A DNA stretch of 64,000 nt. Origin: Pseudomonas parafulva. Lineage in GTDB: Bacteria > Pseudomonadota > Gammaproteobacteria > Pseudomonadales > Pseudomonadaceae. The translations under genes and the position numbers were made by a program. The notes under the pieces were generated by a model that was not told the DNA's origin, made no database searches, and saw nothing but the letters and a program-made list of their open reading frames with translations. The DNA lies in NCBI RefSeq assembly GCF_000800255.1, contig NZ_CP009747.1:1860001-1924000 (forward strand). Direction: 5' to 3'. Below are positions 45,301-54,800 of the stretch, piece after piece; within the stretch, counting starts at the first letter, position 1; each line of letters begins with the position of its first letter.

Positions 45301-45638
45301 TTGACCTTTCTCAGTTGCGCCACCTGACCCAGGACGACGCCAGTCTCACCCGGCGCCTGCTCGAACAACTCGCACGCAGCACCGCCGAAGATCTCCAAGC
45401 CCTGCGCGCGCTCACACCCGACAGCGCGCCTGCCGAGCTGAAAGCGCTGGTCCATCGGATCAAGGGCGGCGCGCGCATGCTCAAGGTGCGTGGCGTGGTC
45501 CGCGACTGCGAGGCCTTGGAACAGGCCCTCGCCGATGACAGCCCCAGCGCCGAGCACCTACGGCGCCTGGAGACGAATCTGCAGGGGCTGGAGCTGGAAC
45601 TGCGCCGAGGGCTCAATGCAATTGCAGGGTCGAACTGA
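42384..45638 (+). CDS. BvgS/EvgS-like hybrid sensor histidine kinase
   Basis: A 1,084-residue inner-membrane sensor. Order: signal peptide (1-22), two periplasmic solute-binding (SBP_bac_3, Venus flytrap) domains (about 50-280 and 300-525), one transmembrane segment (about 531-554), a short coiled coil ([14 protein letters not shown]), HisKA with His in [15 protein letters not shown] (near 604), HATPase ([25 protein letters not shown]), receiver ([10 protein letters not shown], Asp in [13 protein letters not shown] near 890) and Hpt ([15 protein letters not shown], near 1,023). There is no PAS domain between membrane and kinase, unlike BvgS. It should phosphorylate the response regulator upstream by a four-step relay. 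The ligand is unknown. The 3' end overlaps the convergent transducer gene by 26 bases. Confidence 0.93.
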   Translation: MTPWLRGLLLILTLTVSAAALADSQARQLLARSLSASPALVLSQDDRQWLDERKVLVLGSSQPDYPPFEINVSPQDYEGLSADYAGLIGEQLGIPITVRRFASRTEAIDALRRGQIDLLGSSNGFEAEDGGLALSHSYADDLPVIVTRQDRPQLDDQSLAGMTLAMVDHYVPASTVRALYPQARLQLYRSTQAGLSAVALGSADAYIGDAISSDYAIGRAYQGLVRIDHFVPTPAGSFAFALDQHNVRLLKLVDQALERITDSERLNILRRWSSGNTSLLLQRRLATLTAEEQQWLVTAPTLQVLVNPSLAPLTFNDSQQQPTGITLEVLKQISLRTGLRFEIVERDSVAAMVDEVASGAAHMAGALDYSRERASRVRFTRPYLISPTVRVVRRNAPLTQRLDDQRIALVRGASPHVALLQRYPAARVIESDNALTMMESVAKGEADVALISQIAAAYYLTHVFKDKLRIAGLQDDEQSVAAFAVSPDLPVLQSILDKALLSIPPDELDQLINRWRTSTIASDSLWGNYRSLALQVLVLSAVLLAGVVFWNGYLRKLIHQRSEAQQALQTQLTLSRSLLEQLRVAKEEAERASQAKSSFLAIMSHEIRTPMNAIMGLLELALNDHREGRSDPQGLQTAHDAARGLLDLIGDILDISRIESGHMTLQRVPADLVELVRSVLRAFEANARLKGLALQASLPDAPTWVSVDAVRLRQIIANLISNAIKFTDQGQVDVRLRTEPDAEGWLHVELQVQDSGIGISQADQARLFKAFGQLDSQRVRHGAGLGLIISRTLCQLMAGELHLQSLEGVGTRVEVRLRLQSATPVPSSGSDLPIEVVGGNPLRILVADDYPANLMLQEKQLHSLGHHVSLAENGEAAWVLWQAEDFDVVLTDCSMPVMDGHELTRRIRALERERGLSPCTILGITANAQAEARAQCLADGMDDCLFKPIGLQLLKAHLPQAPARALDSPQSGFDLSQLRHLTQDDASLTRRLLEQLARSTAEDLQALRALTPDSAPAELKALVHRIKGGARMLKVRGVVRDCEALEQALADDSPSAEHLRRLETNLQGLELELRRGLNAIAGSN

Positions 45639-46932
45639 TCTGGCTGATGGCATCGACCACGTGCCGCGAGCCCTGCTGGATCTCCATGATCACTGTGCCG
45701 GCTTCATTGGCCAACTCAACGCCCATCCCCGTGCGTGACAGGCTCGACTGCATGCTGGCAACTGCAGTCAACGACAGATCCTGGTTCTGGCGCACCACCT
45801 CGACGATCTCCAGCGTCGCCTTGCTGGTGCGTGCCGCCAGGCTGCGCACTTCATCGGCGACCACCGCGAACCCTCGACCATGCTCCCCGGCGCGTGCCGC
45901 CTCGATGGCTGCATTGAGCGCAAGCAAGTTGGTCTGGTCGGCGATCCCGCGAATGGTCAACACGATCTGCCCGATCACCTGCGACTGTCGACTCACGGCA
46001 TCGATGCTGCGCGCGGCGTCGTTGAGCTCGACGGAGATCTGTTCGATCACCTGCACGGCCTGCTGCACCACCTCGGTGCCCTTGCGCGCGCAAGCGTCGG
46101 TCTGCACCGAACTGGCATGGGCGGCCTCGGCTGCGCTCTGCTGGGTGCTGATCTGGTCGGTGATATCGCTGGCGAACTTGACCACCTTGTACAGGCGGCC
46201 CTTGCTGTCGAACATCGGGTTATAGGAAGCCTCCAGATACACTGTCCGGCCTTGTCTATCGATGCGCTCGAAGCGGTGGGAATGGTACTCGCCGCGGTTC
46301 AGCGATGCCCAGAACTGTCGGTACTGCTCCGATTCACGCTCATGGGGTTGGCAGAACAGACCATGGTGGCGTCCGACCACCTCATCGAGCTGATAGCCCA
46401 TGGTGTCGAGGAAGTTCTGGTTGGCGGTGATCACCCGCCCTTCGGGGGTGAATTCGATGACCGCCATCGAGCGCCCGATGGCCTGGAGCAGGCTCTCGCG
46501 CTCATGGGATTCGCGGGAGCGCTGGGTGACATCGGCCGCCACTTTGATCACGCTGGTCACCTGCTGCTGCTCGTCGAGCACCGGCATGTAACTTGCCTCC
46601 AGCCACACCTCGCGGCCCGCCTTGTCGAGGCGCTCGAAGGTGCCGCTGATGGCCTTGCCCTGACTCAGTTCGTGCCACAGTTGCTGATACTCGGCACTCT
46701 TGGCGTACTCGGGTTCGCAGAACAGGCGATGATGCTGGCCGAGGATCTCGTCGACCGTGTAGCCCATCGCAGCACAGAACTTGGCATTGGCTTGGAGGAT
46801 GACGCCGTCAACGGAGAACTCGATCATGGCCATCGACCGGCTGATCGCGGCCAGCTTGGCTTGCACCGCAGTCAACGCCTCCCGGCAGCGCTCGTTGTGC
46901 ATCGAATCGGACTTGCGCTGAAAACCGAACAT
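45613..46932 (-). CDS. Soluble two-PAS methyl-accepting chemotaxis transducer, BdlA-like
   Basis: A 439-residue protein with two PAS domains (about 28-140 and 150-260; each with [20 protein letters not shown] or the parallel [20 protein letters not shown]) and a C-terminal signalling helix region. Its hairpin tip has [34 protein letters not shown]. No transmembrane segment is present, so it is cytosolic. This is the architecture of P. aeruginosa BdlA, which links redox or nutrient cues to biofilm dispersal, and similar to Aer-type proteins. PAS-bound cofactor is not evident. The ATG at 46932 is chosen because AAGGAGGTTCGGCGC precedes it. Confidence 0.87.
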   Translation of the reverse strand: MFGFQRKSDSMHNERCREALTAVQAKLAAISRSMAMIEFSVDGVILQANAKFCAAMGYTVDEILGQHHRLFCEPEYAKSAEYQQLWHELSQGKAISGTFERLDKAGREVWLEASYMPVLDEQQQVTSVIKVAADVTQRSRESHERESLLQAIGRSMAVIEFTPEGRVITANQNFLDTMGYQLDEVVGRHHGLFCQPHERESEQYRQFWASLNRGEYHSHRFERIDRQGRTVYLEASYNPMFDSKGRLYKVVKFASDITDQISTQQSAAEAAHASSVQTDACARKGTEVVQQAVQVIEQISVELNDAARSIDAVSRQSQVIGQIVLTIRGIADQTNLLALNAAIEAARAGEHGRGFAVVADEVRSLAARTSKATLEIVEVVRQNQDLSLTAVASMQSSLSRTGMGVELANEAGTVIMEIQQGSRHVVDAISQISSTLQLH

Positions 46933-47045
46933 GCGCCGAACCTCCTTGTATGGGCGGGAATATGCAGAGCATATAACGGAATTGGCACCATGCAAGCGAT
47001 GTGACATCGCCGTTTGTCCAGTGCCCCAACGACCGCAACGCGGGC

Positions 47046-48065
47046 TCACGAACTCTCCCGCACGACCAGTTCGAAACCCATGTCCTGGCGCTCATCGACC
47101 ACGCGTTTTCCGTCGAGCAGGTTCAATAACGCCTGGGCAGCATGGCGCCCCACGGCGGCGCGCGGGGTTCGGATGGACGTCAGTCGCGGCACCATGTGCG
47201 CCGAGGCCGGCAGGTCATTGAAGCCGACCATGGCCACCTGCTGCGGCACCTCGATACCCTGGCGAAGGGCTTGCAACACAGCGCCTTGAGCCAGGTCGTC
47301 ATTGCAGAAGAAAATCCCGTCCACCTCCGGCGCCTGTTCCAGCAGGCGACTGAACAATTCGCCGCCCAGGCCAATGGACGACGGTTGCGGATCGAGCACC
47401 TCCAGCGCCGGTGCGGCCAGCCCCGCTTCGCGCAGGGCCTGCCGGAAGCCCTCGGCGCGCTGCATCACCCTCGGGTCCAGCTGCGCCGCGATGAAGGCCA
47501 GACGCCGCCGACCACGGGCGATCAAATGCTCGGCGGCGGCGCGACCGGCGCACTGCTGGGAGAAACCCACCGACAAATCGCCCGGCTCACCGCCCAGTTC
47601 CATCATGTGCACGCAAGGCACGCCGCTGGCCGCGAGCATCTGCCGCGAGGCCTCACTGCGCTCGAAGCCGGTCAGCAGGATGCCGCAGGGCTGGTAGGCC
47701 AGATAATTGCGGATGAGGTTCTCTTCTTCGCCGACATCGTAGTGGTAATTGCCGATCAGCACTTCCAGGCCACGCGGACGCATCACCTCATGGATCGCTT
47801 CGAGGGTGTCGATGAACAACTGGTTGGACAACGACGGAATCAGCACCACCACCGAGTGGCTGCGCGCCGAAGCCAGGGCGCGTGCAGCGGGATTGGCCAC
47901 GTAGCCCAGGCTCGCGGCCGCTGCCATGACTTTTTCCACCAACGCCGGGGCAACGGTGCTGACGCCGCGCAACGCGCGCGAAGCGGTGATCGGGGAAACC
48001 CCGGACAATCTGGCGACTTCGGCCAGGGTGGGACGACCGGTGGTGCGGGAGCCGATGCGGGTCAT
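47046..48065 (-). CDS. gntR: LacI-family gluconate repressor GntR
   Basis: A 339-residue LacI/GalR repressor. The N-terminal helix-turn-helix is [23 protein letters not shown], followed by the hinge and a periplasmic-binding-protein-like ligand domain ([28 protein letters not shown]). It is divergent from gntK and gntP and next to three copies of the AGACAGCGCTGTCT-type operator, one of which lies in its own promoter region. Together these identify it as the gluconate-responsive repressor. Gluconate or 6-phosphogluconate should release it from DNA. Confidence 0.92.
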   Translation of the reverse strand: MTRIGSRTTGRPTLAEVARLSGVSPITASRALRGVSTVAPALVEKVMAAAASLGYVANPAARALASARSHSVVVLIPSLSNQLFIDTLEAIHEVMRPRGLEVLIGNYHYDVGEEENLIRNYLAYQPCGILLTGFERSEASRQMLAASGVPCVHMMELGGEPGDLSVGFSQQCAGRAAAEHLIARGRRRLAFIAAQLDPRVMQRAEGFRQALREAGLAAPALEVLDPQPSSIGLGGELFSRLLEQAPEVDGIFFCNDDLAQGAVLQALRQGIEVPQQVAMVGFNDLPASAHMVPRLTSIRTPRAAVGRHAAQALLNLLDGKRVVDERQDMGFELVVRESS

Positions 48066-48110
48066 GGATGTTGTAATTTTACTACTTGCAAGAAGGGGGA
48101 ACGGTCTCTA

Positions 48111-48124
48111 AGGTAGCGCTGTCT
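48111..48124. promoter_or_regulatory. GntR operator 1
   Basis: AGGTAGCGCTGTCT, a two-mismatch copy of the perfect palindrome at 48229. It sits 45 bases upstream of the gntR start, in the gntR-gntK divergent region, consistent with autorepression. Confidence 0.75.
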
Positions 48125-48228
48125 CAGGATGCAGGCAACGCCTCAATCGTTGCAGCAGTCCGAACTGCGTATCACAAAATCAATAACACCCGGGAGGGTG
48201 GCGCCTGCACCACTGCTCGTCGAGCGTG

Positions 48229-48242
48229 AGACAGCGCTGTCT
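48229..48242. promoter_or_regulatory. GntR operator 2
   Basis: AGACAGCGCTGTCT is a perfect 14-base palindrome, 20 bases upstream of the gntK ATG. It is placed to block transcription or elongation into gntK. It shares the TAGCGCT/AGCGCT core with the other two sites. Confidence 0.8.
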
Positions 48243-48261
48243 TACCCCGCAGGAGGTACCG

Positions 48262-48801
48262 ATGAACCCTTCCCTTTGCGCCATCGTGGTCATGGGCGTG
48301 GCAGGCTGCGGCAAAAGCTGCGTCGGCTCGGCCATCGCGGCCCGAAGCGGCGGTCGCCTGATCGAAGGCGATGCTTTCCACCCTGCCGAAAACATCCGCA
48401 AGATGAGCGCCGGTATTCCCTTGGACGACAACGACCGCGCCGGTTGGCTGACGCGCCTGGGCGAAGAACTGCAGGCCATCGTCAAGGCCGGCGAGCGCCC
48501 CATCCTCACCTGCTCCGCGCTCAAGCGCCGCTATCGTGAAACCTTGCGCCAGGCCATGCCGGGCCTGGGCTTCGTATTTCTCGAGCTGAGCCCCGAGGAA
48601 GCCGAGCGCCGCGTGCTGGCCCGCCCCGGCCACTTCATGCCCGCCAGCCTGATCGACAGCCAGTTCGCGGCCCTCGAGCCGCCTCACGGCGAACCCCTCA
48701 CGCTTGCGCTGGATGCCACACGTCCGATCGCGGCGCTGGCCGAGCGTGTGAACGACTGGCTAAAGCCCTGCGGTGAGCGGAGCCTGGCGCGAACCGCCTG
48801 A
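48262..48801 (+). CDS. gntK: Gluconokinase GntK
   Basis: A 179-residue ATP-dependent kinase that makes 6-phosphogluconate from gluconate. The P-loop is VMGVAGCGKSCVG, the substrate segment EGDAFHPAENIRKMSAGIPLDDNDR, and the mid-domain motif TCSALKRRYRE is typical. The ATG at 48262 follows CAGGAGGTACCG. It lies between operators 2 and 3. Product enters the Entner-Doudoroff pathway, the main sugar route of Pseudomonas. Confidence 0.95.
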   Translation: MNPSLCAIVVMGVAGCGKSCVGSAIAARSGGRLIEGDAFHPAENIRKMSAGIPLDDNDRAGWLTRLGEELQAIVKAGERPILTCSALKRRYRETLRQAMPGLGFVFLELSPEEAERRVLARPGHFMPASLIDSQFAALEPPHGEPLTLALDATRPIAALAERVNDWLKPCGERSLARTA

Positions 48802-48811
48802 ATGCGGTTTT
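48792..48811 (+). terminator. Weak hairpin at the end of gntK
   Basis: AACCGC, loop CTGAAT and GCGGTT followed by TT form a short six-base stem that overlaps the gntK stop codon. It could lower read-through into gntP, which has its own operator at 48824. Confidence 0.35.
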
Positions 48812-48823
48812 CCGGCTCACCAA

Positions 48824-48837
48824 AGATAGCGCTGTCT
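48824..48837. promoter_or_regulatory. GntR operator 3
   Basis: AGATAGCGCTGTCT, one mismatch from the perfect palindrome, 71 bases upstream of the gntP ATG. The wider context AC-CA-AAG-A-TAGCGCT agrees with the GntR motif reported for P. aeruginosa as I recall it (AC-N2-AAG-N-TAGCGCT). Confidence 0.8.
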
Positions 48838-48907
48838 TGATGCCTTGCACTCAAGACCTACCCTGCTCCGCCACTACAACAACGACAAGACCGAGGCATA
48901 GACTCCC

Positions 48908-50260
48908 ATGTTCGGACTGGCTACTGATACCTACCTGCTGCTCGACGCGCTGGTCACCATCGTCGGACTGATCCTGCTGATCACCCATTTCAAGGTTCAC
49001 CCCTTCGTCGCCCTGACCCTGGCTGCCGGCTTTCTCGGCCTGACATCGGGCATGCCGGTGGCCAAGGTCATGAAATCGTTCCAGGACGGCTTCGGCGGCG
49101 TGCTCGGCTTCGTCGGCATCGTCCTCGCGCTGGGCACCATGCTCGGCAAGCTGATGGCCGACTCCGGCGGCGCCGACCAGATCGCGCAGACGCTGATCCG
49201 CGCCTTCGGCAAGCAAAAGGTGCACTGGGCGATGATGTTCGCCGCCTTCCTCGTCGGCATCCCGCTGTTCTTCGAGATCGGCTTCGTGCTGCTGATCCCG
49301 CTGGTATTCATCGTCGCGCGCCGCTCGGGCGTGTCGCTGGTGAAGATCGGCATCCCGCTGCTGGCGGGTTTGTCAGTGGTGCACGGCCTGGTGCCGCCGC
49401 ATCCGGGACCGCTGCTGGCGATCGGCATCTTCCACGCCGATATCGGCAAGACCATCTTCTATGGCCTGCTGGTAGCACTGCCCACCGCCGTGATCGCCGG
49501 CCCGTTGTTCGGCAACTTCATTTCGCGCTACATCCCCGGCAACCCCTCCCAGGAACTGATGGACCAGATCGCCCGCGAATCGGACCAGAAGAACCTGCCC
49601 AGCTTCACCGTCACTCTGGTCACCGTGCTGTTACCGGTCGCGCTGATGCTGCTCAAGACCTTCGCCGACGTGGTGCTGCCGACCGACCATATCGTGCGCC
49701 AATGGATGGACCTGATCGGGCACCCGATCACCGCCCTGCTCGCTGCCCTGCTGCTGGCCTTCTACACCTTCGGTTCGGCGCGCGGTTTCAGCCGTCAGCA
49801 GATCATGAAGATGCTCGACCACAGCCTGGCGCCCACCGCAGCCATCGTGCTGATCGTCGGCGCCGGGGGCGGCTTCAAACAGATGCTGGTCGATACCGGC
49901 GTCGGCAACGTGATCGGGCAGATGGCGGTCCAGGCCGAAATCTCACCGATCCTGCTGGCCTGGCTGGTGGCCGCGGTGATTCGTATCGCCACCGGTTCAG
50001 CGACGGTAGCCACGATCACCGGCGCCGGCATCGTCGCGCCGGTGATCGAGCTGGTGCCTGGGGTCAACCGTGAGCTGCTGGTATTGGCCACCGGCGCCGG
50101 TTCGCTGATCCTCTCCCACGTCAATGACGCCGGCTTCTGGTTGGTCAAGCAGTACTTCAACATGACCGTCGCTGAAACCTTCAAGACCTGGAGCATGATG
50201 GAAACCCTCCTCTCGGTGGTCGGCATCATCTTCATCATGTTGCTGTCGACGGTTGTCTGA
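48908..50260 (+). CDS. gntP: Gluconate permease, GntP family
   Basis: A 450-residue inner-membrane gluconate/proton symporter with at least twelve hydrophobic segments. Family stretches include VHPFVALTLAAGFLGLTSGM, AAFLVGIPLFFEIGFVLLIP, VHGLVPPHPGPL and RIATGSATVATITGAGIVAP. The ATG follows AGACTCCC after GAGGCATAG. Own operator (48824) upstream, so GntR-controlled. It works with gntK; the periplasmic glucose dehydrogenase that makes gluconate in Pseudomonas is not in this window. Confidence 0.94.
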   Translation: MFGLATDTYLLLDALVTIVGLILLITHFKVHPFVALTLAAGFLGLTSGMPVAKVMKSFQDGFGGVLGFVGIVLALGTMLGKLMADSGGADQIAQTLIRAFGKQKVHWAMMFAAFLVGIPLFFEIGFVLLIPLVFIVARRSGVSLVKIGIPLLAGLSVVHGLVPPHPGPLLAIGIFHADIGKTIFYGLLVALPTAVIAGPLFGNFISRYIPGNPSQELMDQIARESDQKNLPSFTVTLVTVLLPVALMLLKTFADVVLPTDHIVRQWMDLIGHPITALLAALLLAFYTFGSARGFSRQQIMKMLDHSLAPTAAIVLIVGAGGGFKQMLVDTGVGNVIGQMAVQAEISPILLAWLVAAVIRIATGSATVATITGAGIVAPVIELVPGVNRELLVLATGAGSLILSHVNDAGFWLVKQYFNMTVAETFKTWSMMETLLSVVGIIFIMLLSTVV

Positions 50261-50344
50261 CCGTCGGTCGGGATAATGGCACCTTGCCGCGCATGACAGG
50301 GCCCAAGGAAAACACGCCCTGTTCTGCGCAAAGGAGTTTGCCCC

Positions 50345-50647
50345 ATGAAGCGATCCCTGACCCGTTCCTGCCTGATGGCTGCCCTGCTGTGCTCACCGCT
50401 GGCGATGGCCGTCGGCACTGGCACCACCTACCCGGACGACCCGCACAACCCAGGCCCTGCGCCTGGGGTGGACAGCACCCTCAATCCCATCCAGCAGCCC
50501 ATGCCTCGGGACACCGACCCACGTGTGCCCAACGCCGAGAGCGAAAGCCCGTCGATCAAGCAAAAGGATGATGCTGACCTGCCAGGTATGGATCAAACCG
50601 GGTCAGAAGGCGCTGGCGCGCAGGGCGATGGCGGCGCCAATCGCTGA
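50345..50647 (+). CDS. Small exported Pro/Gly/Asp-rich hypothetical protein
   Basis: A 100-residue protein with a clear signal peptide (MKRSLTRSCLMAALLCSPLA, cleavage near AMA). The mature part is short, hydrophilic and rich in Pro, Gly, Asp and Ser (TTYPDDPHNPGPAPGVDSTL), likely disordered in the periplasm. The ATG follows AAAGGAGTTTGCCCC. I do not recognise a family. Confidence 0.7.
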   Translation: MKRSLTRSCLMAALLCSPLAMAVGTGTTYPDDPHNPGPAPGVDSTLNPIQQPMPRDTDPRVPNAESESPSIKQKDDADLPGMDQTGSEGAGAQGDGGANR

Positions 50648-50697
50648 GTGGCATTGACGCGGTGCAATCCGCTACACCGCTGCCTGCCCAGCAATAC

Positions 50698-51624
50698 TCA
50701 CTCGTTGACGCGACGCAGTACTGGCGTGCCTTCATGGCGCGCCAGAATCCGCCCTATCTGCTCGGCCAAGGCTCGCTCAGGTTCATCGAGGTGAAAATGG
50801 TGCCCACCCGGGTACCACGACACCTGTGCATGAGGGGGCAAGGCGGATTTACGGCGGTTGAACACGGGGCCTGCACACATGCCCTGGCGGGCCAGAATCA
50901 GGTACAACGGGCAGTGAATCTGCTGGAGCAGTTTGCACGCCTCTTTCTCGGTCAAGGGCATGCTTTCCGGGAGCGCCAGTCGTTCATCATGGCGCCAGCG
51001 ATAACCATCGCCCGTCTGCAGCAGGTCTCGCTGAGCCAGTAACCTGATTGCCTCCTCGGATACCTCAGCGCCCAATCGGTCGCGACGCTGTCCCATGGCT
51101 TGCTCGAGGTTCTCGAATCTACTGCCCGACAACGGCTCGGTGCTGCCCGCTTGGCTGCGCTGCACCATGCGCTTGAGCCGATAGGCGCGGGCCAGATGCG
51201 GCAGCCGCTCGCCCTCATCGACGGTGAAGGGAACTCCCATGCCATCGAGAAAGGTCATGCTGACGACAGTGCTGGTGAGCAGGGCGAGTATCGAGGCGAT
51301 GCCACTGCCCATACCGTGCGCCACAACATGAAAAGGCCCAAGCCCCAGGCGATCGACCAATGCCAGAACATCTTCGGCATGCTCCCAGAGGTAGTACCCG
51401 CTGTCTTCGCGTCGATGATCGGAGCGACCGTGCCCAATCAGGTCAGGGGCCACGATGAAACAGTCCTCCATGAGCGGCGCCAGGCGCTCGAACGAGGCCG
51501 CGTTATCCAGCCAGCCGTGCAGCGCGAGCACCGGAATGGCTCCCTGCTCTCCCCACGTGCGGACTGCCATCTCGATACCGTTGAGGTCCAGCAGGTAATC
51601 CTTGGGCATGGACTGCGTAGGCAT
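50698..51624 (-). CDS. Alpha/beta hydrolase-fold protein lacking the nucleophile serine
   Basis: A 308-residue alpha/beta-hydrolase-fold protein, resembling the SERHL-like branch. The oxyanion segment LALHGWLDNAASF, the DLIGHGRSD motif and the C-terminal histidine in YPGGHHFHLDEP are intact. At the nucleophile elbow the usual GHSMGG reads AHGMGSG, with GGT (Gly) in place of Ser; a Ser lies three residues later. So the canonical triad is incomplete, and the protein may be inactive, use another nucleophile, or be a dioxygenase- or scaffold-type member. The ATG at 51624 is preceded by AGGGAGCGCG. It converges with the small exported gene and is divergent from the NEL toxin gene. Confidence 0.82.
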   Translation of the reverse strand: MPTQSMPKDYLLDLNGIEMAVRTWGEQGAIPVLALHGWLDNAASFERLAPLMEDCFIVAPDLIGHGRSDHRREDSGYYLWEHAEDVLALVDRLGLGPFHVVAHGMGSGIASILALLTSTVVSMTFLDGMGVPFTVDEGERLPHLARAYRLKRMVQRSQAGSTEPLSGSRFENLEQAMGQRRDRLGAEVSEEAIRLLAQRDLLQTGDGYRWRHDERLALPESMPLTEKEACKLLQQIHCPLYLILARQGMCAGPVFNRRKSALPPHAQVSWYPGGHHFHLDEPERALAEQIGRILARHEGTPVLRRVNE

Positions 51625-51814
51625 GGCGCGCTCCCTGGCATGGCCCGACGTCCGAAACAACGCGGGCGAGTGAACCACCTTGGACCATCAGGGCACTGGC
51701 CAAAGGCCCGAGCGCGACCGTCACTTAGGCAGACGCGACGCCGCCGGCTAGCTATTTACCGCTCAGGCGCACGCCGCGCGGTGTTCAATGCGGCCTCCTT
51801 CGAGGAGAACCGCC

Positions 51815-54800
51815 ATGACCCCACCCCTGCACCAACGACAAATCCTCACCGCCTTGCCGAACTGGAGCACCCAACTGCATGCCGACCACGCCCGGCAACT
51901 GCTGGGCAGTCAGCGCAAGCCTTATCTCGATGCGCAGGGTCAACCTCTGGCCTGGTATGCCGCCGCGCCAGACAGCGATCAGCGCGCCCTGGACAACGCG
52001 CTTGAGCAGCGCGACGGCAGCCTGCGCGAACTGCAGGGAGCGCTGGCGGGACTACAGGGCGTCACAGAGTTCTGCCGACCGCTGCTGCAAGCGCGTGTGC
52101 CCCGCAACGTCTCGGTGGATCGCACGTACTACCGCAGCCAAGCGGCGCGGGTTGAGCAGCCAGGGAGCTCGCCGCAGCACATGGAGTACACGCCGACTGG
52201 CAAGCCGAGACTTTCGAGTCTGCTGGAAGCGGCCCTGCACAATTTCGCCGGCCCGCTGGACACCCCTGCATTCTCCAGCCTGCAGTGCGGCGACGATCCG
52301 CGCGTGGCGCCGCCGCTGAGCCTGCGCGAGTTCATTACGCTCTGCCGCGAAGTTGATCTGGGCCGGCGCTATCAGGAGCATCTGGCCTCAATCTACGACA
52401 CGGCCGATGCCCAGCGTATCCACAGTTTGTCCATTCAAGCGCGACAGGATGAGTTACGCGTGCAGACGCGCCTGGCGCAGTTGAAAAACGATATAAGCCA
52501 GCGTGAATCGGTGGCTTTGCACGCCTTCTGCGTGGCGACTGCGCCATCGAACTGCGGCTTCACGCGGATCAGTTGCCAGCGCTTGGAACTGTTCGGCATC
52601 CCCCTGCATGAACTCCTCCTGCTCACCCTGCATGGCCCGGCTGGAAACCGGCATATCCTCTATCTGCCAGGTATCCAGACGGCTGCGCTCAGGAGTTTCG
52701 CCTCGCTGCCCGAGGCCCATGCCGACCTGGTCTGTCGGCTCAAGCAGGCGACCCAGCGCCGCGCGCTGCTCGGTCTGGCCCCACTGAGCCTGCAACCTGA
52801 GTTGGCCACTCATCTGCGTAGGGCCCTGTACAGCAACCCAAACGTCAGCGACGACAGCGCGCTGCAGCCACGTGATCAAGTGCATCTGCAGGCGCAGCTC
52901 AAGGACCTGCCGGACATGCCCTGGACACACCTGCAGCAGTTGCACCTGCAGCGGATCAAGGGCGATGCACGCTGCGTCGCCGTACCGACCGCCGACGTGG
53001 ATGCTCAGGCGCGCCTGCGGCGCTTGGCGTTCTGGGAGGACATTGGCCTCAGCGTCCTCAATGTGGCGGCGGCCTTCATTCCCGCCCTCAATCCGTTGAT
53101 GCTGTGGATTGCCGGATCGCAGTTGGTGGGCGGGCTGTTCTATGCCATCCAGTCCTGGGAGGCTGGCGATACCGCACAGGCCCTGGCCCAGGTCGAATCG
53201 CTGCTGGTCAACGTGGCCATCGCCGGGGTCAGCGTGGGGGCCGCCAAGGTCGTGGGTGCACGTCTGGTCGATGACCTGCAACCGATCGAGGTCAACGAGC
53301 GACCGCTGTTGTGGCGACCCGATCTGGAGCACTACCGCAGCGCTGCGACGTTGCCGCAAACCCTTGCCCCCGATGCCCAGGGACTGTACTGGCAGCAGGG
53401 CCGCAGCTACATCCGTCTGCAGCAGTCCATGCATGAGGTGGTGTCGGACATGCAAGACCAGTGGTACGTCCGTCATCCCAGCGATGAACAGGCCTATCGA
53501 CCGCCCTTGCAACACAATGGTCGCGGCGCCTGGCGCTTGGCATACGACAACCCGCTGGAGTGGGAAACCGACGAACTGCTCGCGCGCCAGGGATCGGTGG
53601 GTGAATCACTGAGTGCCGCCCAGCGAAACGCAGCCCTGCAAATCACGGGCCTTTCGGCCGACGTGCTACGACGCCAGCTGATCGACGGTGCCGCGCTGCC
53701 CTCCCCCCTGGAAGATCTGCTGCTGCGTCTTGAGGGGCGCGAAACGGCGTTGCCACAAGGCACGTCCGCCGCCGCACGGCTGAGCGCTCAATTCCCGGAA
53801 CTGCCCGCATGTGCATTGGACGAATTGCTCGACCACGCCAGTCCAGCCGAACGCCAACGCATGGCCCCAAGCGACGGCAGAATCCCCCTGCGTGTCCTTG
53901 AAGAAGCACGCCTGCTGCAAGCGACGATACGCTTGAACAGGGCCATCCTGGGGCTGTACCAACAGCACCTGGCAACCCGCGATACCGCCTTGCTGCGCAG
54001 CGGGCTCTCAGGTGGCGCAGTAACGAGCGATGCCGAGCTGTTCGCTGTCGCGGTAAACGACCGCCCGCGCGCAAGCCACGTCTTAGGCCAGCAAAGGCGT
54101 CCTGGAGCGTTCCGCTCGCCGCTGCGCTTGAGTGAGGGCCGTGTCGGCTACCCGCTGAGCGGTCGTGGCACCCCGCTCGATCATCCCACCGCCGCCCAGC
54201 GACGACTGGCACGTCTGTTCCCTGCCGCGTCGCATAGCCAACTGCAGGATGTGCAGAAAACCCTGAGCGCCGCGGGCGATCTTGGCCAGGGCCTGCTCGA
54301 CCTGGAGCGTCAGTGGCAAGACTTGCACCAGACCCTGCTGCGCTGGAAACACAGTGAGGCTGGCCTCTTCGAGAACGATGCCCGTATCGAGTGCGCCAGA
54401 CGACTGTACCGTGCCTGGCGTCGGGAGACCGACGGCGAGCTGGTGCTGGACCGGATGACACTCGATGAGCTGCCCGAGCTGACGACGGTCTTCCCGACTA
54501 TTCGCCACGTGCGCATCGACAGCTTGGGCCTGTTGCGCCTGCCCGCCAAGCTGTTCGAGTGCTTCCCGGCACTTGAGTCTCTCTCGATCACCGGTAACTT
54601 CGAGATCGACAGCGCCGCATTGACCGAGGCGCTGCAACAGGCGGTGAAAGTACGCAGGCTGGACCTCTCCAGCAACGCCCTGACCGACCTCGGCGTGCTG
54701 GCGCCGGCGCTGCGTGCCATGCCGCACCTGCGTCACCTGGTGCTCAGCCGCAACGCGCTGAGATTGAGCGTGGCGGACGTGGAAATGCTCGCCCAGCGGC

